From NCBI RefSeq assembly GCF_000799735.1, contig NZ_JUHH01000001.1:1612001-1676000 (forward strand): 64,000 nt of DNA, read 5' to 3'. Origin of the DNA: Methylotenera sp. G11 (GTDB lineage Bacteria > Pseudomonadota > Gammaproteobacteria > Burkholderiales > Methylophilaceae). The notes under the pieces are model-generated. The model saw only the letters and a program-made list of their open reading frames with translations. It ran no database searches and was not told where the DNA came from. A program made the position numbers and the translations under genes. Shown one piece after another: positions 7,427 to 17,295 of this stretch. Every line of letters starts with the position of its first letter. Within the stretch, counting starts at the first letter, position 1.

Positions 7427-8791
7427 CTAGAATTTTGTAACTCCTGGAATCCAGCTAGTACCAGCTAATGGCACTTGTGCCATGGCTGAAGCCTCAATCG
7501 TCAGCGCTACCAAATCTTCAGGTTCAAGATTATGCAGGTGTGACTTACCGCAAGCACGTGCCACCACTTGGGCTTCCATCGTCATGACTGCAATGTAGTT
7601 CGCCAGGCGGTGACCTGCCTTGACTGGATCCACGCGCTTCATCAACTCAGGATCTTGCGTAGTGATACCGGCAGGGTCTTTACCTTCATGCCAGTCGTCG
7701 TACGCACCCGCTGTTGAGCCGAGTTTTTGGTACTCTTCTTCAAGATGCGGATCATTGTCACCAAGGGCGATCAACGCTGCTGTACCGATTGCAACCGCAT
7801 CAGCACCCAATGCAATCGCTTTGGCCACATCGGCACCGTTGCGGATACCGCCGGAAACGATCAGCTGCACGCTGTCTTTACCATTACGGTAAACACCTAA
7901 ATCCTGTAATGCTTTAACAGCAGGACGGATCGCAGACAGGATAGGCAGGCCCACGTGCTCGATGAACACTTCCTGTGTCGCCGCAGTACCGCCTTGCATA
8001 CCGTCCAGCACCACTACGTCTGCACCGGCTTTCACTGCAAGCGCTACGTCAAAGTAAGGACGGGTCGCACCGATTTTTACGTAGATCGGTTTTTCCCAGT
8101 CAGTGATTTCACGGATTTCCGCGATCTTGATCTCCAGGTCATCAGGACCAGTCCAGTCAGGATGGCGGCAAGATGAACGCTGATCGATACCTTCTGGCAA
8201 ACAACGCATTTTTGCTACGCGTTTAGTGATTTTCTGGCCCAGCAGCATACCGCCGCCGCCTGGTTTCGCACCTTGACCAACCACCAGCTCAATAGCATCG
8301 GCTTTGCGCAGGTCATCAGGGTTCATACCGTAGCGTGATGGCAGGTATTGATACACCAATGTCGTTGAATGACCACGCTCTTCCGGTGTCATACCACCGT
8401 CACCTGTCGTGGTGCTGGTGCCGGCTGCTGTCGCGCCGCGGCCTAATGACTCTTTAGCCGGGCCTGATAAGGAACCGAAGCTCATGCCGGCGATCGTCAC
8501 CGGTGTTTTCAGGTGGATCGGTTTCTTGGCATGGCGTGTACCCAGGATCACATCGGTACCGCATTTTTCACGGTAGCCCTCTAACGGGTAGCGGCTGACT
8601 GATGCGCCGAGGAACAGCAGATCATCGAAGTGCGGCAACTTGCGTTTAGAGCCTGCACCGCGGATATCGTAAATACCCGTGGCAGCTGCACGTCTGATTT
8701 CTGAATTGGTGTACTCATCAAACGTAGCCGAGTAACGCGGTTTAGTTTGCGGCGTTTTATGTACTGTTTCTTTTGATTTATCGTCACTCAT
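7427..8791 (-). CDS. mgsC: N-methylglutamate synthase subunit C (FMN-binding glutamate synthase-like)
   Basis: Large subunit of NMG synthase, which moves the methylamino group from gamma-glutamylmethylamide onto a glutamate skeleton. It corresponds to the FMN/synthase domain of GltB: a TIM-barrel region with PVTIAGMSFGSLSGPAKESLGRGA, then QGAKPGGGGMLLGQKI and the flavin/phosphate-binding LIVSGGIRNGADVAKAIALGADAVAIGTAALIALG. The start is set at 8791 (MSDDKSKE), 1 bp after the mgsB stop with an AGGAG site; an upstream in-frame ATG at 8848 lies inside mgsB and is less likely. It is the last gene of mgsABC. Confidence 0.9.
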   Translation of the reverse strand: MSDDKSKETVHKTPQTKPRYSATFDEYTNSEIRRAAATGIYDIRGAGSKRKLPHFDDLLFLGASVSRYPLEGYREKCGTDVILGTRHAKKPIHLKTPVTIAGMSFGSLSGPAKESLGRGATAAGTSTTTGDGGMTPEERGHSTTLVYQYLPSRYGMNPDDLRKADAIELVVGQGAKPGGGGMLLGQKITKRVAKMRCLPEGIDQRSSCRHPDWTGPDDLEIKIAEIREITDWEKPIYVKIGATRPYFDVALAVKAGADVVVLDGMQGGTAATQEVFIEHVGLPILSAIRPAVKALQDLGVYRNGKDSVQLIVSGGIRNGADVAKAIALGADAVAIGTAALIALGDNDPHLEEEYQKLGSTAGAYDDWHEGKDPAGITTQDPELMKRVDPVKAGHRLANYIAVMTMEAQVVARACGKSHLHNLEPEDLVALTIEASAMAQVPLAGTSWIPGVTKF

Positions 8792-8792
8792 T

Positions 8793-9485
8793 TTAATAAG
8801 CTCCTGCGTTATCGACATGGAAGTGGTAAAGCGTACGTGCAGAACCATACTGTTTAAAGCTATCCGGGTTCACATCCGAGTGACCTGATTTAGCCAATAA
8901 GTCTGCCAGGATTTTTCTATCTTCTGGGCTAGTGGTTTTCTCTTCGCAATCCGCACCAAGGCTCTTGACCGTACCGCGAACAAAAATCTTGGCTTCGTAG
9001 ATTGAGTCACCCAGGCCTTCACCTGCATCACCCAGGATCACCAGGTTGCCGGCTTGCGCCATGAAAGCTGAGAAACTGCCTACAGAGCCGCCTACAACAA
9101 CGTCAGCGCCTTTCAGGGCGATCGCCGTGCGCAAGCCTGCATCGCCATCAATCACCAGCAGGCCGCCATTCGCGGTCGCTGCGGCTGCATTCGATGCAAA
9201 GCCTTTGACATGCACGACACCTGACATCATGTTTTCAGCGACGCCGCTACCGGCGCTGCCTTCGATGGTCACTTTAGCCAGCTGGTTCATACCGGCAGCA
9301 TAGTAGCCTGCGTGGCCTTTAATCGTGACATGCACATCTGATTTAAGACCTACTGCGATGTTATGCGCGCCGTTAGGGTTCTCAATCACGACTGATTTAC
9401 CGTCAAGCAGGCTTGCATCACCATGCAGGAACTGATTCACTTCGCGCAATGGCTTAGCATCTAAGTCAAATTTTAAAGTTTCCAT
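8793..9485 (-). CDS. mgsB: N-methylglutamate synthase subunit B (GXGXG domain)
   Basis: 230 aa of the glutamate synthase C-terminal (GXGXG) beta-helix type. Gly-rich strand repeats run through the protein (MNQLAKVTIEGSAGSGVAENM, GGLLVIDGDAG, GNLVILGDAGEGLGDSIYEA). In NMG synthase this structural subunit packs with the amidotransferase and FMN subunits, as the domain does inside GltB. It overlaps the end of mgsA by 13 bp and is followed by mgsC after 1 bp, so the three are translated as a block. Confidence 0.9.
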   Translation of the reverse strand: METLKFDLDAKPLREVNQFLHGDASLLDGKSVVIENPNGAHNIAVGLKSDVHVTIKGHAGYYAAGMNQLAKVTIEGSAGSGVAENMMSGVVHVKGFASNAAAATANGGLLVIDGDAGLRTAIALKGADVVVGGSVGSFSAFMAQAGNLVILGDAGEGLGDSIYEAKIFVRGTVKSLGADCEEKTTSPEDRKILADLLAKSGHSDVNPDSFKQYGSARTLYHFHVDNAGAY

Positions 9486-10369
9486 ACATACATCTCCTTA
9501 GGTGAAGGTTCGAATACCTTAGCGTTTTTAATATCTGGCAAGTGTGCCAATGAACGGAACTCTGAAGCGATAGCCACATAGTCATCATGTTCAGCGATAA
9601 TTGCCGGTTTGCAACCGAATGGGTCGCGCACCAGAGCCAACTGGTTGCTGGTACCCATCAACAAGGTATAAAAGCCATCCAGTTCTTCGAAGCCGTGGTT
9701 CAGAGCTGTTTCCAGGTCATCACCTTCACGCATGCGCCATTGCAGGAAACGGCATGCTGCTTCAGTGTCGTTGTCAGTTTCAAACTCGATGCCTTCATAC
9801 TGCAATTTACGACGCAGGCTGTTAGCGTTTGAAAGTGAGCCGTTATGTACCAGGCACCAGTCTTCGCCCGCTGTGAAAGGGTGCGCGTGAGCTGGCGTAA
9901 TCGCTGACTCTGTTGCCATACGTGTATGGCCGACAAGGTGCGTACCTTTAAAGTTTTTAAAGTCGTAGCGCTCAGCAACCTGGGCTGGCGTACCAACGTC
10001 TTTATAGATATCCATCAACTGGCCTACTGACAGCAGGTGCAATTGTGGGTAATGTTCTTTCAACCAGATCTTGACTGTTTCCGGTTCCAGAGTCGTTGTT
10101 AAAACAGCGTGGTTAACTTTTGGCTCTACCTTGGCTTTAATGCTCAGGTGTTTTTCGAAATCATGACCCAGCTTAGTCCAGTTGAAATCAGCAGTACCTG
10201 AGTACAGGCTGAATTTTCTTTCATTCGCTGCAACCGATGGGCCAAACATCGCTAAACCTGCAGAGTCTGGTCCGCGCTCTGTCATGCCAATTAACATTGG
10301 CAGCATAAGCTCACCGATTGAGTCACGCATTTTTGGATTTCTAACCAATAATCCTACAATTCCACACAT
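9473..10369 (-). CDS. mgsA: N-methylglutamate synthase subunit A (class II amidotransferase)
   Basis: Class II (Ntn) glutamine amidotransferase. It begins MCGIVGLL, so Cys2 becomes the N-terminal nucleophile after Met removal. Further GATase-II signatures are GHTRMATESAITPAHAHPF and VHNGSLSNANSLRRKL. In the NMG pathway it hydrolyses gamma-glutamylmethylamide and channels methylamine to the synthase subunits. A strong AAGGAGA site precedes the ATG. It lies 63 bp after the disrupted gmaS. Confidence 0.9.
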   Translation of the reverse strand: MCGIVGLLVRNPKMRDSIGELMLPMLIGMTERGPDSAGLAMFGPSVAANERKFSLYSGTADFNWTKLGHDFEKHLSIKAKVEPKVNHAVLTTTLEPETVKIWLKEHYPQLHLLSVGQLMDIYKDVGTPAQVAERYDFKNFKGTHLVGHTRMATESAITPAHAHPFTAGEDWCLVHNGSLSNANSLRRKLQYEGIEFETDNDTEAACRFLQWRMREGDDLETALNHGFEELDGFYTLLMGTSNQLALVRDPFGCKPAIIAEHDDYVAIASEFRSLAHLPDIKNAKVFEPSPKEMYVWKL

Positions 10370-10432
10370 ACTTTTCTCCTTACAAATAAAGTTAAACCAA
10401 TCAATATAGTCAAACCCTGCTCTTCAATTAAA

Positions 10433-11655
10433 TTAGAAGAAATCTACGTACCTGTTGATTTCCCAATCTGAAACATGACGTTGATACTCCATTGATTCTG
10501 CACGCTTGATCTTGATGAACTCTTCTGACAAAGAGTCACCCAGTGCATCTCTAATCACCTTATCGCTTTCAAGCTCGTTAATCGCTTCATTCAAGCTTTG
10601 CGGCAATATGCCGATGCCTTGTTCACGCATCTGCGTCGGTGTTAAATCGTATAAGTTGTTGGCATGGCCGCCACCTGGATGCAATTCACGCTTAACGCCA
10701 TCAAGGCCGGCTGCAATCACTGCCGCAGTCGCCAGGTATGGGTTGCAGCTACCATCCGGCAGGCGCAGCTCAAGGCGGCCATATGGAATACGTACCATTG
10801 TTGAACGGTTGTTATTGCCATATGAGATATAAGCCGGTGCCCATGTTGAACCTGTCAGTGACTGGCTGACCACCAGGCGCTTATAGGAGTTAACGGTTGG
10901 GCAGGCCAGTGCCGTAATGGCAGGCGCATGTGTAAGAACACCGCCCATGAAGTGGTACGCCAGTTTTGACAAACCGTGGCCGGTTGGGTCGGAGTCATCA
11001 TGGAACAGGCTCTTCTTGCCATCACCGATCGACATGTGCATATGCATGCCATTGCCTGGGCGGTTGCCGAAAGGTTTAGGCATGAATGAACAGATCATGC
11101 CCAGCTCATTGGCAATATGGCTGGCTGCCATCTTGAACATGAGATAATCATCTGCACTTTTCATGCAGTCAGCATAGGTGTAGTTGATCTCAAACTGACC
11201 GTTTGCATCTTCATGGTCGATCTGATAGATATCCAGGCCTGCTGCAATCAAGGTCTCTGTCAGGCGCTCCAGGAAGGCAGACTGCTTGGTCAAAGAATCC
11301 AGCCTTCTTTCGCCAGACGGTCTGTCTGCGCTTTAAGTACCACGCGTGAATCGTGACAGTAAGGCTTGCCCTCCACATGACCATCACAGATGATACGGGC
11401 ATAACCAGGCTGCCATGGCATCAGCGTCAGGGTTGATAAATCACCTACTGCCATGTAATCCGGGCCATTAGGCGCAATGCCCATACCCCAGATCGCGCCG
11501 CCGGCAAAACCAGCGCCGTCTTTCAGAATGGAACCTATATGTTCAGCCGGTACCGACTTAACTTTAGCAACGCCATGAATATCAACAAACTGCGCCAATA
11601 TATATTTGACATTGTTATCTTTTAAAAACTTCTTTGCTTCATCTAACGTTTTCAT
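10433..11655 (-). pseudogene. gmaS: gamma-glutamylmethylamide synthetase gene with internal deletion and frameshift
   Basis: GmaS ligates methylamine to glutamate with ATP, the first reaction of the NMG pathway. The gene reads as two frames. The 5' part (11655-11290, 121 codons, GGAG site) covers the GS beta-grasp and ends [14 protein letters not shown]. The 3' part (from about 11293 to 10433, out of frame by 2) resumes at [12 protein letters not shown] and carries the GS catalytic core: [31 protein letters not shown]. Between them about 40-50 residues normally present are missing, including the EPE metal-ligand motif. The missing DNA cannot be found in any frame, so this is a deletion plus frameshift, or an assembly error. 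Neither piece should be active alone. Confidence 0.85.
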
Positions 11656-11788
11656 CTACTTCTCCCTGAAATGCAAGTATTCACATTTATGAAAAATATT
11701 TCTGAATCTCTAATAAGCCATATCCACTATTTACCGGCCTTGATTTTATAAGCACCAAGTATTCATTTTTGATATCTAGCAGACACCA

Positions 11789-12466
11789 CTAAGTCTGATA
11801 ACAAGCAAGTCCAACTGCCCCGCCACCTAATTCAACTGCAATCTCTAACATGACCTCCCACAGGTATGCCCCATAAGTTCCGTCACACCAAACCCTGTAA
11901 ACCTGCTCGCCATTGATAGTCTGGCGAAGCACTGTAGCCGATATCCCTGCAAGCTGCGTCATGATCACTTCATCAGCGGACAGTGATTTCTCACGCAGAT
12001 CCAATGAACATAATTCAGATAACAGATTGAGCACTTCACTTCCGCTCAGAATGAAAGCGGCATCTGCACGCGGCACCTTGTAAACATTAGGCACACGTGT
12101 CGTTTCTGCCGCCAGCTTTGCACAAGCGGCACCACCAAACTGATCCTCTACCAGGAACTCGCTGCCACCCAATCTCATCACCAGAGTGTTTTGATCACTC
12201 ACAGCCCATGAGTTTGGGTTAGCAGGAATCGCGATTCCCCGTTCAGCCAGCCATTGCGATGCTTTCGCACCCTTTACCCCGTAACGTGACAGGCAGCTCA
12301 CATCTGTCACGCCCAGTACTTTTTTCCTTGCCCGCTCGACTTCAGCACTCGCAAACTCCACTGCGGTGTTAACGCCATTCACTACATTCCATTTCGCGTT
12401 GCTTTTAAGTTGCGCATGCGCTACCGGGGAAGTCTGTAATATAGTTTTCATGCTCGATGCTTGCAT
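11789..12466 (-). CDS. mgdD: N-methylglutamate dehydrogenase subunit D (sarcosine oxidase gamma-like)
   Basis: About 225 aa, homologous to the gamma subunit of heterotetrameric sarcosine oxidase, which has a GcvT-like fold. Visible features are LGVTDVSCLSRYGVKGAKASQWLA, the central LVMRLGGSEFLVEDQ, and a C-terminal GTYGAYLWEVMLE. The start is set at 12466 (MQASSMKT), one base after the mgdC stop with an AAGGATC site; the longer frame runs back into mgdC. It is the last gene of mgdABCD. A 133-bp gap then leads to gmaS. Confidence 0.88.
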   Translation of the reverse strand: MQASSMKTILQTSPVAHAQLKSNAKWNVVNGVNTAVEFASAEVERARKKVLGVTDVSCLSRYGVKGAKASQWLAERGIAIPANPNSWAVSDQNTLVMRLGGSEFLVEDQFGGAACAKLAAETTRVPNVYKVPRADAAFILSGSEVLNLLSELCSLDLREKSLSADEVIMTQLAGISATVLRQTINGEQVYRVWCDGTYGAYLWEVMLEIAVELGGGAVGLACYQT

Positions 12467-12467
12467 C

Positions 12468-15389
12468 TCAAGATCCTTTTTTACTCTGGATATTATTCTG
12501 AAGAAACGGTGCCTCAACTACGGTAGCCTTGACCAGGGTGCCGCTATCCGTGCGGATTTCAAATGTTGATCCTGCTGATGTCCTGTCAGGCGACACATAT
12601 GCAAACCCGATGCAGCGATCTATATATTTGCTGTAGGAAATACTGGTGACACGACCCAGGATGTCACGGCCATTCACGACCAGGTTACAGTCCATCGGCA
12701 TTTCACCTTGATAGTTTTCGGCTAAAGCGAATGGCACCAGTTTTTTCCTTAATGGCCGTTTGGTGAGAATTTCCAGACTGCGTTGACCGATGAAATAAGG
12801 CTTGCTCATCTCTATCGCCCATTCCGCGCCAATCTCAAACGGATTCGTCAGGCCATCGGTATCAACACCAGGCATCGGGTGCCCCATTTCCAGACGCAAT
12901 AAACGCTGCGTATCGCTGCCGAATGGACGCAGGCCATGATTCTGCCCGGCAGCCAGCAAGGCATTCCACACCTGTGGCACGTGCGCCATCGGCACATGCA
13001 TTTCGTAACCAAGGTCTGAGACGAACGCAACACGGATCAGCCTTGCTTCAACGCCGGCGACCTGGCTCTCACGCACGCTGCTGATCGGGAACGCTTCATA
13101 AGAAAGATCAAGATCGGTCAGTGAAGACAGGATTTCGCGGGCGGCCGGGCCGGCAATATTGATGGCGCCATAGGCACCGGTCACATTGACCAGGCCGATA
13201 TCCAGCTGCCACATCTGCTGTGAACGCTGCATTTCGCGATATACCGCTGCTGCATTTGAAGTACCGATAGACACATAGAACAGGTCATCCGCAAGGCGGC
13301 TGGCAATCCCGTCATCTGCCACCACACCGGCATCATCCAGCAGCATGACGTAACGACAACGGCCCACTTTCTGCGTTTTATAGCTGCCGGTAAAGAAACG
13401 CTCCAGGAACTCAGCTGCATCAGGACCATGCACTTCTATCTTGCCAAAGGAGCTGCCATCAATGATACCGGCTGCTTTACGCACCGCCATGGCTTCTACC
13501 TGGATCGCGTCCTCTTTGCTTTGGCCTTTTGCAGGGTAGTAAGCAGCACGCTTCCAGGCGCCAATATCTGTAAACACCGCGCCATTAGCCTGATGCCAGT
13601 CATGCAGTGAAGTCAGGCGATGTGAATGGAAACCGCGTCCACCCAGGTGGCCGATAGGTGTCGGGTGGTAAAAGGGCCTGGAGGTGGTGGTACCGATCTT
13701 CTCCACAGGCAGATCACGGATTCTGGCCAGGATGCGGATCGCATTCATATTGGAATGCTTGCCTTGGCTAGGACCCATGCCCACTGTAGTGAAACGCTTC
13801 ATCAACTCGATATTGTCAAAGCCTTCTTTAGCGGCATTCACAAAATCCTTGATCTGGATATCTTCGTCGAAATCTACAAAGTTCTTGCCTTTTTCATGCG
13901 GCACCATCGGGTAAGGATGGCTTGGGCTAGCTGAATCAGCCAGGGCTGCATGTTTTTCAACTTTGACCGGTGCGGCTTCCAGACCCAGATAGCGCAAGGC
14001 TTCGCTGGCAGCACGTGCCCCATCCTTGATACGCTGTGCAAGATCAAACACACCGTTGACTTTACCTGCCGCAAAAATGCCATCCGGCAAGCGGTTGGGT
14101 ACGAACTGCTGTATATCGTAGTCAAACTGCATGGCAGTGCCTGATTGATACAGCAAGGCTGCAGCCGGAGCCCAACCTGCACTCATGGCGATACCATCAC
14201 ACTCGACCGTAGCCTTGTTATTGGTTAATGCAACATTCGCAACATCGTCGTATTCACACAATACGGCACCGCGCACACCTGTTTTGCCTGATGCTGCCAG
14301 CGCCTCATAGACACAGTAGCCGGCATAGATCTTGATGCCGCGTTTTGACACAGCAATCGCTGCCGCACTGGTGTTGGCACCCTTGCGTAAATCAACGACT
14401 GCCACCACTTTAGTACCGGCTTCCAGCAAGTCCAGCGCAACGCGATAGCCGTAATCATTGGCTGTCACTACGAGGCCGTTATTGAACGGTTTAACACCAT
14501 AACGGTAAATCAAGCGCTGTGCTGCCGAACCCAGCATCACTCCGGGCAAGTCGTTGTAGCGGAATACCGGTGGCTGCTCAAATGCCCCGCTGGCCACAAT
14601 CACTGTTTTAGCGCGCACTTTATTGATGCCGCTTTCAGACACGATGGGAATCAGGTGGTCAGGGTAATAACCTGCTGCATAAGTCCCTGTGAGCAGCTTG
14701 ATGTTGGGTTGGTCAACCACTTTACCGAGCAGCTCAGCCAGCTGTTTGCTGCCTGCTGAATCACCGCCGCGGTCATAAGTCAGGCTACCGCCTGCCTGGC
14801 GATTTTCGTCTACGATCGTGACTTCAAGGCCTGCCTGTGCTGCTTCATATGCAGCAGCCAGGCCAGCCGGGCCAGCACCGATAACCAGCAAGTCGCAATG
14901 TGAATGCTGCTTGCGTTTGAGTATGCGTGGGTAATTAAAGTTAACCACGCCCAGGCCAGCCGCATTACGTATTACTTTTTCCCAGAATGGGAAGAAGCGG
15001 CGTGGCGTATGAAACGCTTTATAGTAAAAACCGACCGGCAGCAGCGGCGAAATGGAATCAATATAGCTGCTCTTGTCTTTTTTAACACCACCCGTGGTGT
15101 TCACGGCAGTCAGTACCATGCCGTCTTTGACTTCAACCACATCTGCACGGATGTTAGTATCCATGCCATCCGTCACGAGTACGTTCACATCATGATTCGC
15201 CAGGCTCAGCACGCCGCGTGGACGATGATATTTGAAGCTACGACCCAATACTTTCTGGCCATTTGCCCATAATGCGCTGCTGATGGTATCACCTTCAAAT
15301 GCCGTAAAAACCTCGCCCTCAAACGTGAAGCTGATTTTCTTGTTACGGTTAATCCATTCACCAGTCTGCTTAGATGCACGTAAAGTCAT
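12468..15389 (-). CDS. mgdC: N-methylglutamate dehydrogenase subunit C (sarcosine oxidase alpha-like)
   Basis: 973 aa, normal for the alpha subunit. Order: an N-terminal ferredoxin-like domain (residues 15-110), an NAD/FAD dinucleotide fold (CDLLVIGAGPAGLAA, Gly171-x-Gly-x-x-Gly176), a second nucleotide motif after VVTANDYGYRVALDLLEAGTK, and a C-terminal GcvT aminomethyltransferase-like domain (about 590-960). The GcvT domain is where the formaldehyde unit released from NMG is expected to be passed to tetrahydrofolate. Its ATG overlaps the mgdB stop (ATGA). NMG dehydrogenase returns glutamate and yields formaldehyde or methylene-H4F. Confidence 0.92.
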   Translation of the reverse strand: MTLRASKQTGEWINRNKKISFTFEGEVFTAFEGDTISSALWANGQKVLGRSFKYHRPRGVLSLANHDVNVLVTDGMDTNIRADVVEVKDGMVLTAVNTTGGVKKDKSSYIDSISPLLPVGFYYKAFHTPRRFFPFWEKVIRNAAGLGVVNFNYPRILKRKQHSHCDLLVIGAGPAGLAAAYEAAQAGLEVTIVDENRQAGGSLTYDRGGDSAGSKQLAELLGKVVDQPNIKLLTGTYAAGYYPDHLIPIVSESGINKVRAKTVIVASGAFEQPPVFRYNDLPGVMLGSAAQRLIYRYGVKPFNNGLVVTANDYGYRVALDLLEAGTKVVAVVDLRKGANTSAAAIAVSKRGIKIYAGYCVYEALAASGKTGVRGAVLCEYDDVANVALTNNKATVECDGIAMSAGWAPAAALLYQSGTAMQFDYDIQQFVPNRLPDGIFAAGKVNGVFDLAQRIKDGARAASEALRYLGLEAAPVKVEKHAALADSASPSHPYPMVPHEKGKNFVDFDEDIQIKDFVNAAKEGFDNIELMKRFTTVGMGPSQGKHSNMNAIRILARIRDLPVEKIGTTTSRPFYHPTPIGHLGGRGFHSHRLTSLHDWHQANGAVFTDIGAWKRAAYYPAKGQSKEDAIQVEAMAVRKAAGIIDGSSFGKIEVHGPDAAEFLERFFTGSYKTQKVGRCRYVMLLDDAGVVADDGIASRLADDLFYVSIGTSNAAAVYREMQRSQQMWQLDIGLVNVTGAYGAINIAGPAAREILSSLTDLDLSYEAFPISSVRESQVAGVEARLIRVAFVSDLGYEMHVPMAHVPQVWNALLAAGQNHGLRPFGSDTQRLLRLEMGHPMPGVDTDGLTNPFEIGAEWAIEMSKPYFIGQRSLEILTKRPLRKKLVPFALAENYQGEMPMDCNLVVNGRDILGRVTSISYSKYIDRCIGFAYVSPDRTSAGSTFEIRTDSGTLVKATVVEAPFLQNNIQSKKGS

Positions 15390-15676
15390 TTACCATTCTC
15401 CTGAGCTAGGCTTGAATTATTGTTATTTGCACCCAACAGATAAGTGCGAGTCACTTTATCTGTGAGCGTATTGCGTTCCGCAATAAACCAGGTACCGCTA
15501 GGTGAGTGATACCACCATTCTTTTTTATCACCAGGCGCACCGCTGCGGTTATGAACATAAGATGCCCACTCTGCATCAGTACAGGTTTTTTGATCCGGGC
15601 CTTCACGATACTCACCGCCGAATATGAATTCGTTCAGTGGCCGTGTGCCGTTCATTGGACAAGTGAGAAGTTTCAT
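15386..15676 (-). CDS. mgdB: N-methylglutamate dehydrogenase subunit B (sarcosine oxidase delta-like)
   Basis: 96-aa small subunit. MKLLTCPMNGTRPLNEFIFGGEY and EWWYHSPSGTWFIAERNT match the SoxD family. It belongs to the subtype in which the zinc-binding cysteines of classical SoxD are mostly absent: only Cys6 of the CxxC pair is present, and the late Cys after His is replaced by SG. A GAGGAA ribosome site precedes the ATG and the gene overlaps mgdC by 4 bp. It probably serves as a structural clamp between alpha and the other subunits. Confidence 0.88.
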   Translation of the reverse strand: MKLLTCPMNGTRPLNEFIFGGEYREGPDQKTCTDAEWASYVHNRSGAPGDKKEWWYHSPSGTWFIAERNTLTDKVTRTYLLGANNNNSSLAQENGK

Positions 15677-15716
15677 TGCATATTCCTCTGATTATTAAGC
15701 GCGCGTTAATGACCGG

Positions 15717-16958
15717 TTAATGGCCTACTGACGCAGCTCCTTTTTCACCTGTCAGTTCGTAATCTTCAAAACGTGACAAGCGGAATGAGTGAATTAAATC
15801 CGGCGCACTATCATTGGCAATGGTCTGCGCCATGGTCTTGCCGCTGATAGGCGTAGCCTTGAAGCCCCATGTGCCCCAGCCTGCATCGATATAGAATCCT
15901 TCAATCGGCGTTTTACCCATGATCGGCGCAAAGTCCGGTGTCATATCGGCCATACCTGCCCACTGACGCACGACTTTAACGTTAGACAGGAACGGGAACA
16001 TATCCAGCATGTGTGAGGTCAGCCCTTCTACAAAATCAAGGGTAGACCTGGTTGAATGCACTTCATAAGGATCCAGTGACGACCCCATGACCAGCTCGCC
16101 GCGAGATGACTGACTCACGTAAACATGCAGGCTGCCTGATACCAGGATCGTGTCCAGCCAGGGTTTCATTGGCTCAGTCACACAGGCTTGCAATGGATGG
16201 ATCACGATAGGCGTTTGCAGATCGACCATTTCTGTGATGCGCGGTGTAAAGCCGGCAACGGCACACAGCACTTGCTTGGTTTCGATATAGCCCTTATTGG
16301 TTTTTACACCGCAGACTTTGCCGTTTTTAACATCAATCGCCAGCACTTCCGTGTTCTGGTGAATTTCTGCGCCCAGACGGTCTGCACCGCGGGCATAACC
16401 CCATGCAACACCGTCATGGCGTGCAACTGAGCCTGGCGCATGGTACAAGGCGCCCAGGATCGGCGCCTGGCCGCTACAGCTCATATCCAGCTGCGGGCAA
16501 GCCTTGGCAATTTCATCAGGTCCCACCACACGGCTTTCAACACCTACGTGCTTATTGACTTCAGCACGCCAGCGCATGGTACGCATTGCAGATTCGGTAT
16601 GGGCAAGTGTGAAATGTCCGCGGGTTGAGTAGAACAGATTCAGATCCAGCTCTTCTGATAAGCCTTCATAAATCTTGACGCTGGCATCATAAAAATTGAC
16701 GCCCTCGGGCGTCAAATAGTTGGAACGGACAATAGTGGTGTTGCGGCCGGTGTTGCCGCCGCCGATATAGCCTTTTTCAAGCACAGCAACATTGGTGATG
16801 CCGTGATCTTTAGCCAGGTAATAAGCAGCTGCCAGACCATGGCCGCCGCCGCCGATGATTACCACATCGTATGACTTTTTCGGCGCCTCATGTGTCTTAA
16901 AAAAGCGTGGCGCCGGGTGATCTTTCGATAGTGCAAATTTAAGTAGTCTTAATGGCAT
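15717..16958 (-). CDS. mgdA: N-methylglutamate dehydrogenase subunit A (sarcosine oxidase beta-like, FAD)
   Basis: 413-aa flavin amine oxidoreductase of the DAO family. The FAD fold is near the N-terminus (YDVVIIGGGGHGLAAAYYLA, Gly-rich loop at 36-41), then EKGYIGGGNTGRNTTIVRSNY, and the C-terminal FAD-contact segment GFYIDAGWGTWGFKATPISGK. This is the subunit that oxidises the N-methyl group. GGAG lies 7 bp before the ATG. It is the first gene of the minus-strand mgdABCD-gmaS-mgsABC run; the promoter should lie in 16959-17295. Confidence 0.92.
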   Translation of the reverse strand: MPLRLLKFALSKDHPAPRFFKTHEAPKKSYDVVIIGGGGHGLAAAYYLAKDHGITNVAVLEKGYIGGGNTGRNTTIVRSNYLTPEGVNFYDASVKIYEGLSEELDLNLFYSTRGHFTLAHTESAMRTMRWRAEVNKHVGVESRVVGPDEIAKACPQLDMSCSGQAPILGALYHAPGSVARHDGVAWGYARGADRLGAEIHQNTEVLAIDVKNGKVCGVKTNKGYIETKQVLCAVAGFTPRITEMVDLQTPIVIHPLQACVTEPMKPWLDTILVSGSLHVYVSQSSRGELVMGSSLDPYEVHSTRSTLDFVEGLTSHMLDMFPFLSNVKVVRQWAGMADMTPDFAPIMGKTPIEGFYIDAGWGTWGFKATPISGKTMAQTIANDSAPDLIHSFRLSRFEDYELTGEKGAASVGH

Positions 16959-17295
16959 TTATAAACTCCAAGAACCCTGTTTTCTGGTTACTGATTCTTT
17001 AAATAAGAAGATCAGCAATCGTGCGTTTAATTTTTAATTCTCAACTTCAGCATAAACCTGTTACTTAACTTTTTTAACCACTGTGAAACATTTGATGGTA
17101 TTAAGCCACCGTAATTAATCGCTGTCAATAGGTAAATGAAACTTTTTTAATTATTATGAAACTTGTGCTAAAGTGAGCAAAAATCAATTCTAAGTATTAA
17201 CGACATAAGCTGCTTGGAAACAAAGACTTACTACCATGGTAGTAATGAAATATGGCCGTGAAATTAAGACTAACCTGATCTGGATGGGAGTGAAT
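16959..17295. promoter_or_regulatory. divergent control region between mgdA and the formylglutamate hydrolase gene
   Basis: 337 bp, AT-rich, no gene. The 9-mer ATGAAACTT occurs at 17136-17144 and again at 17156-17164, exactly 20 bp apart in the same orientation (two helical turns). A related AAACTTTTTT occurs at 17139-17148 and also upstream of the Fae homologue (18758-18767). The spacing suggests a regulator site; the nearby XRE-cupin regulator is the obvious candidate. In-frame ATGs upstream of 17296 on the plus strand have poor ribosome sites. Confidence 0.45.
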
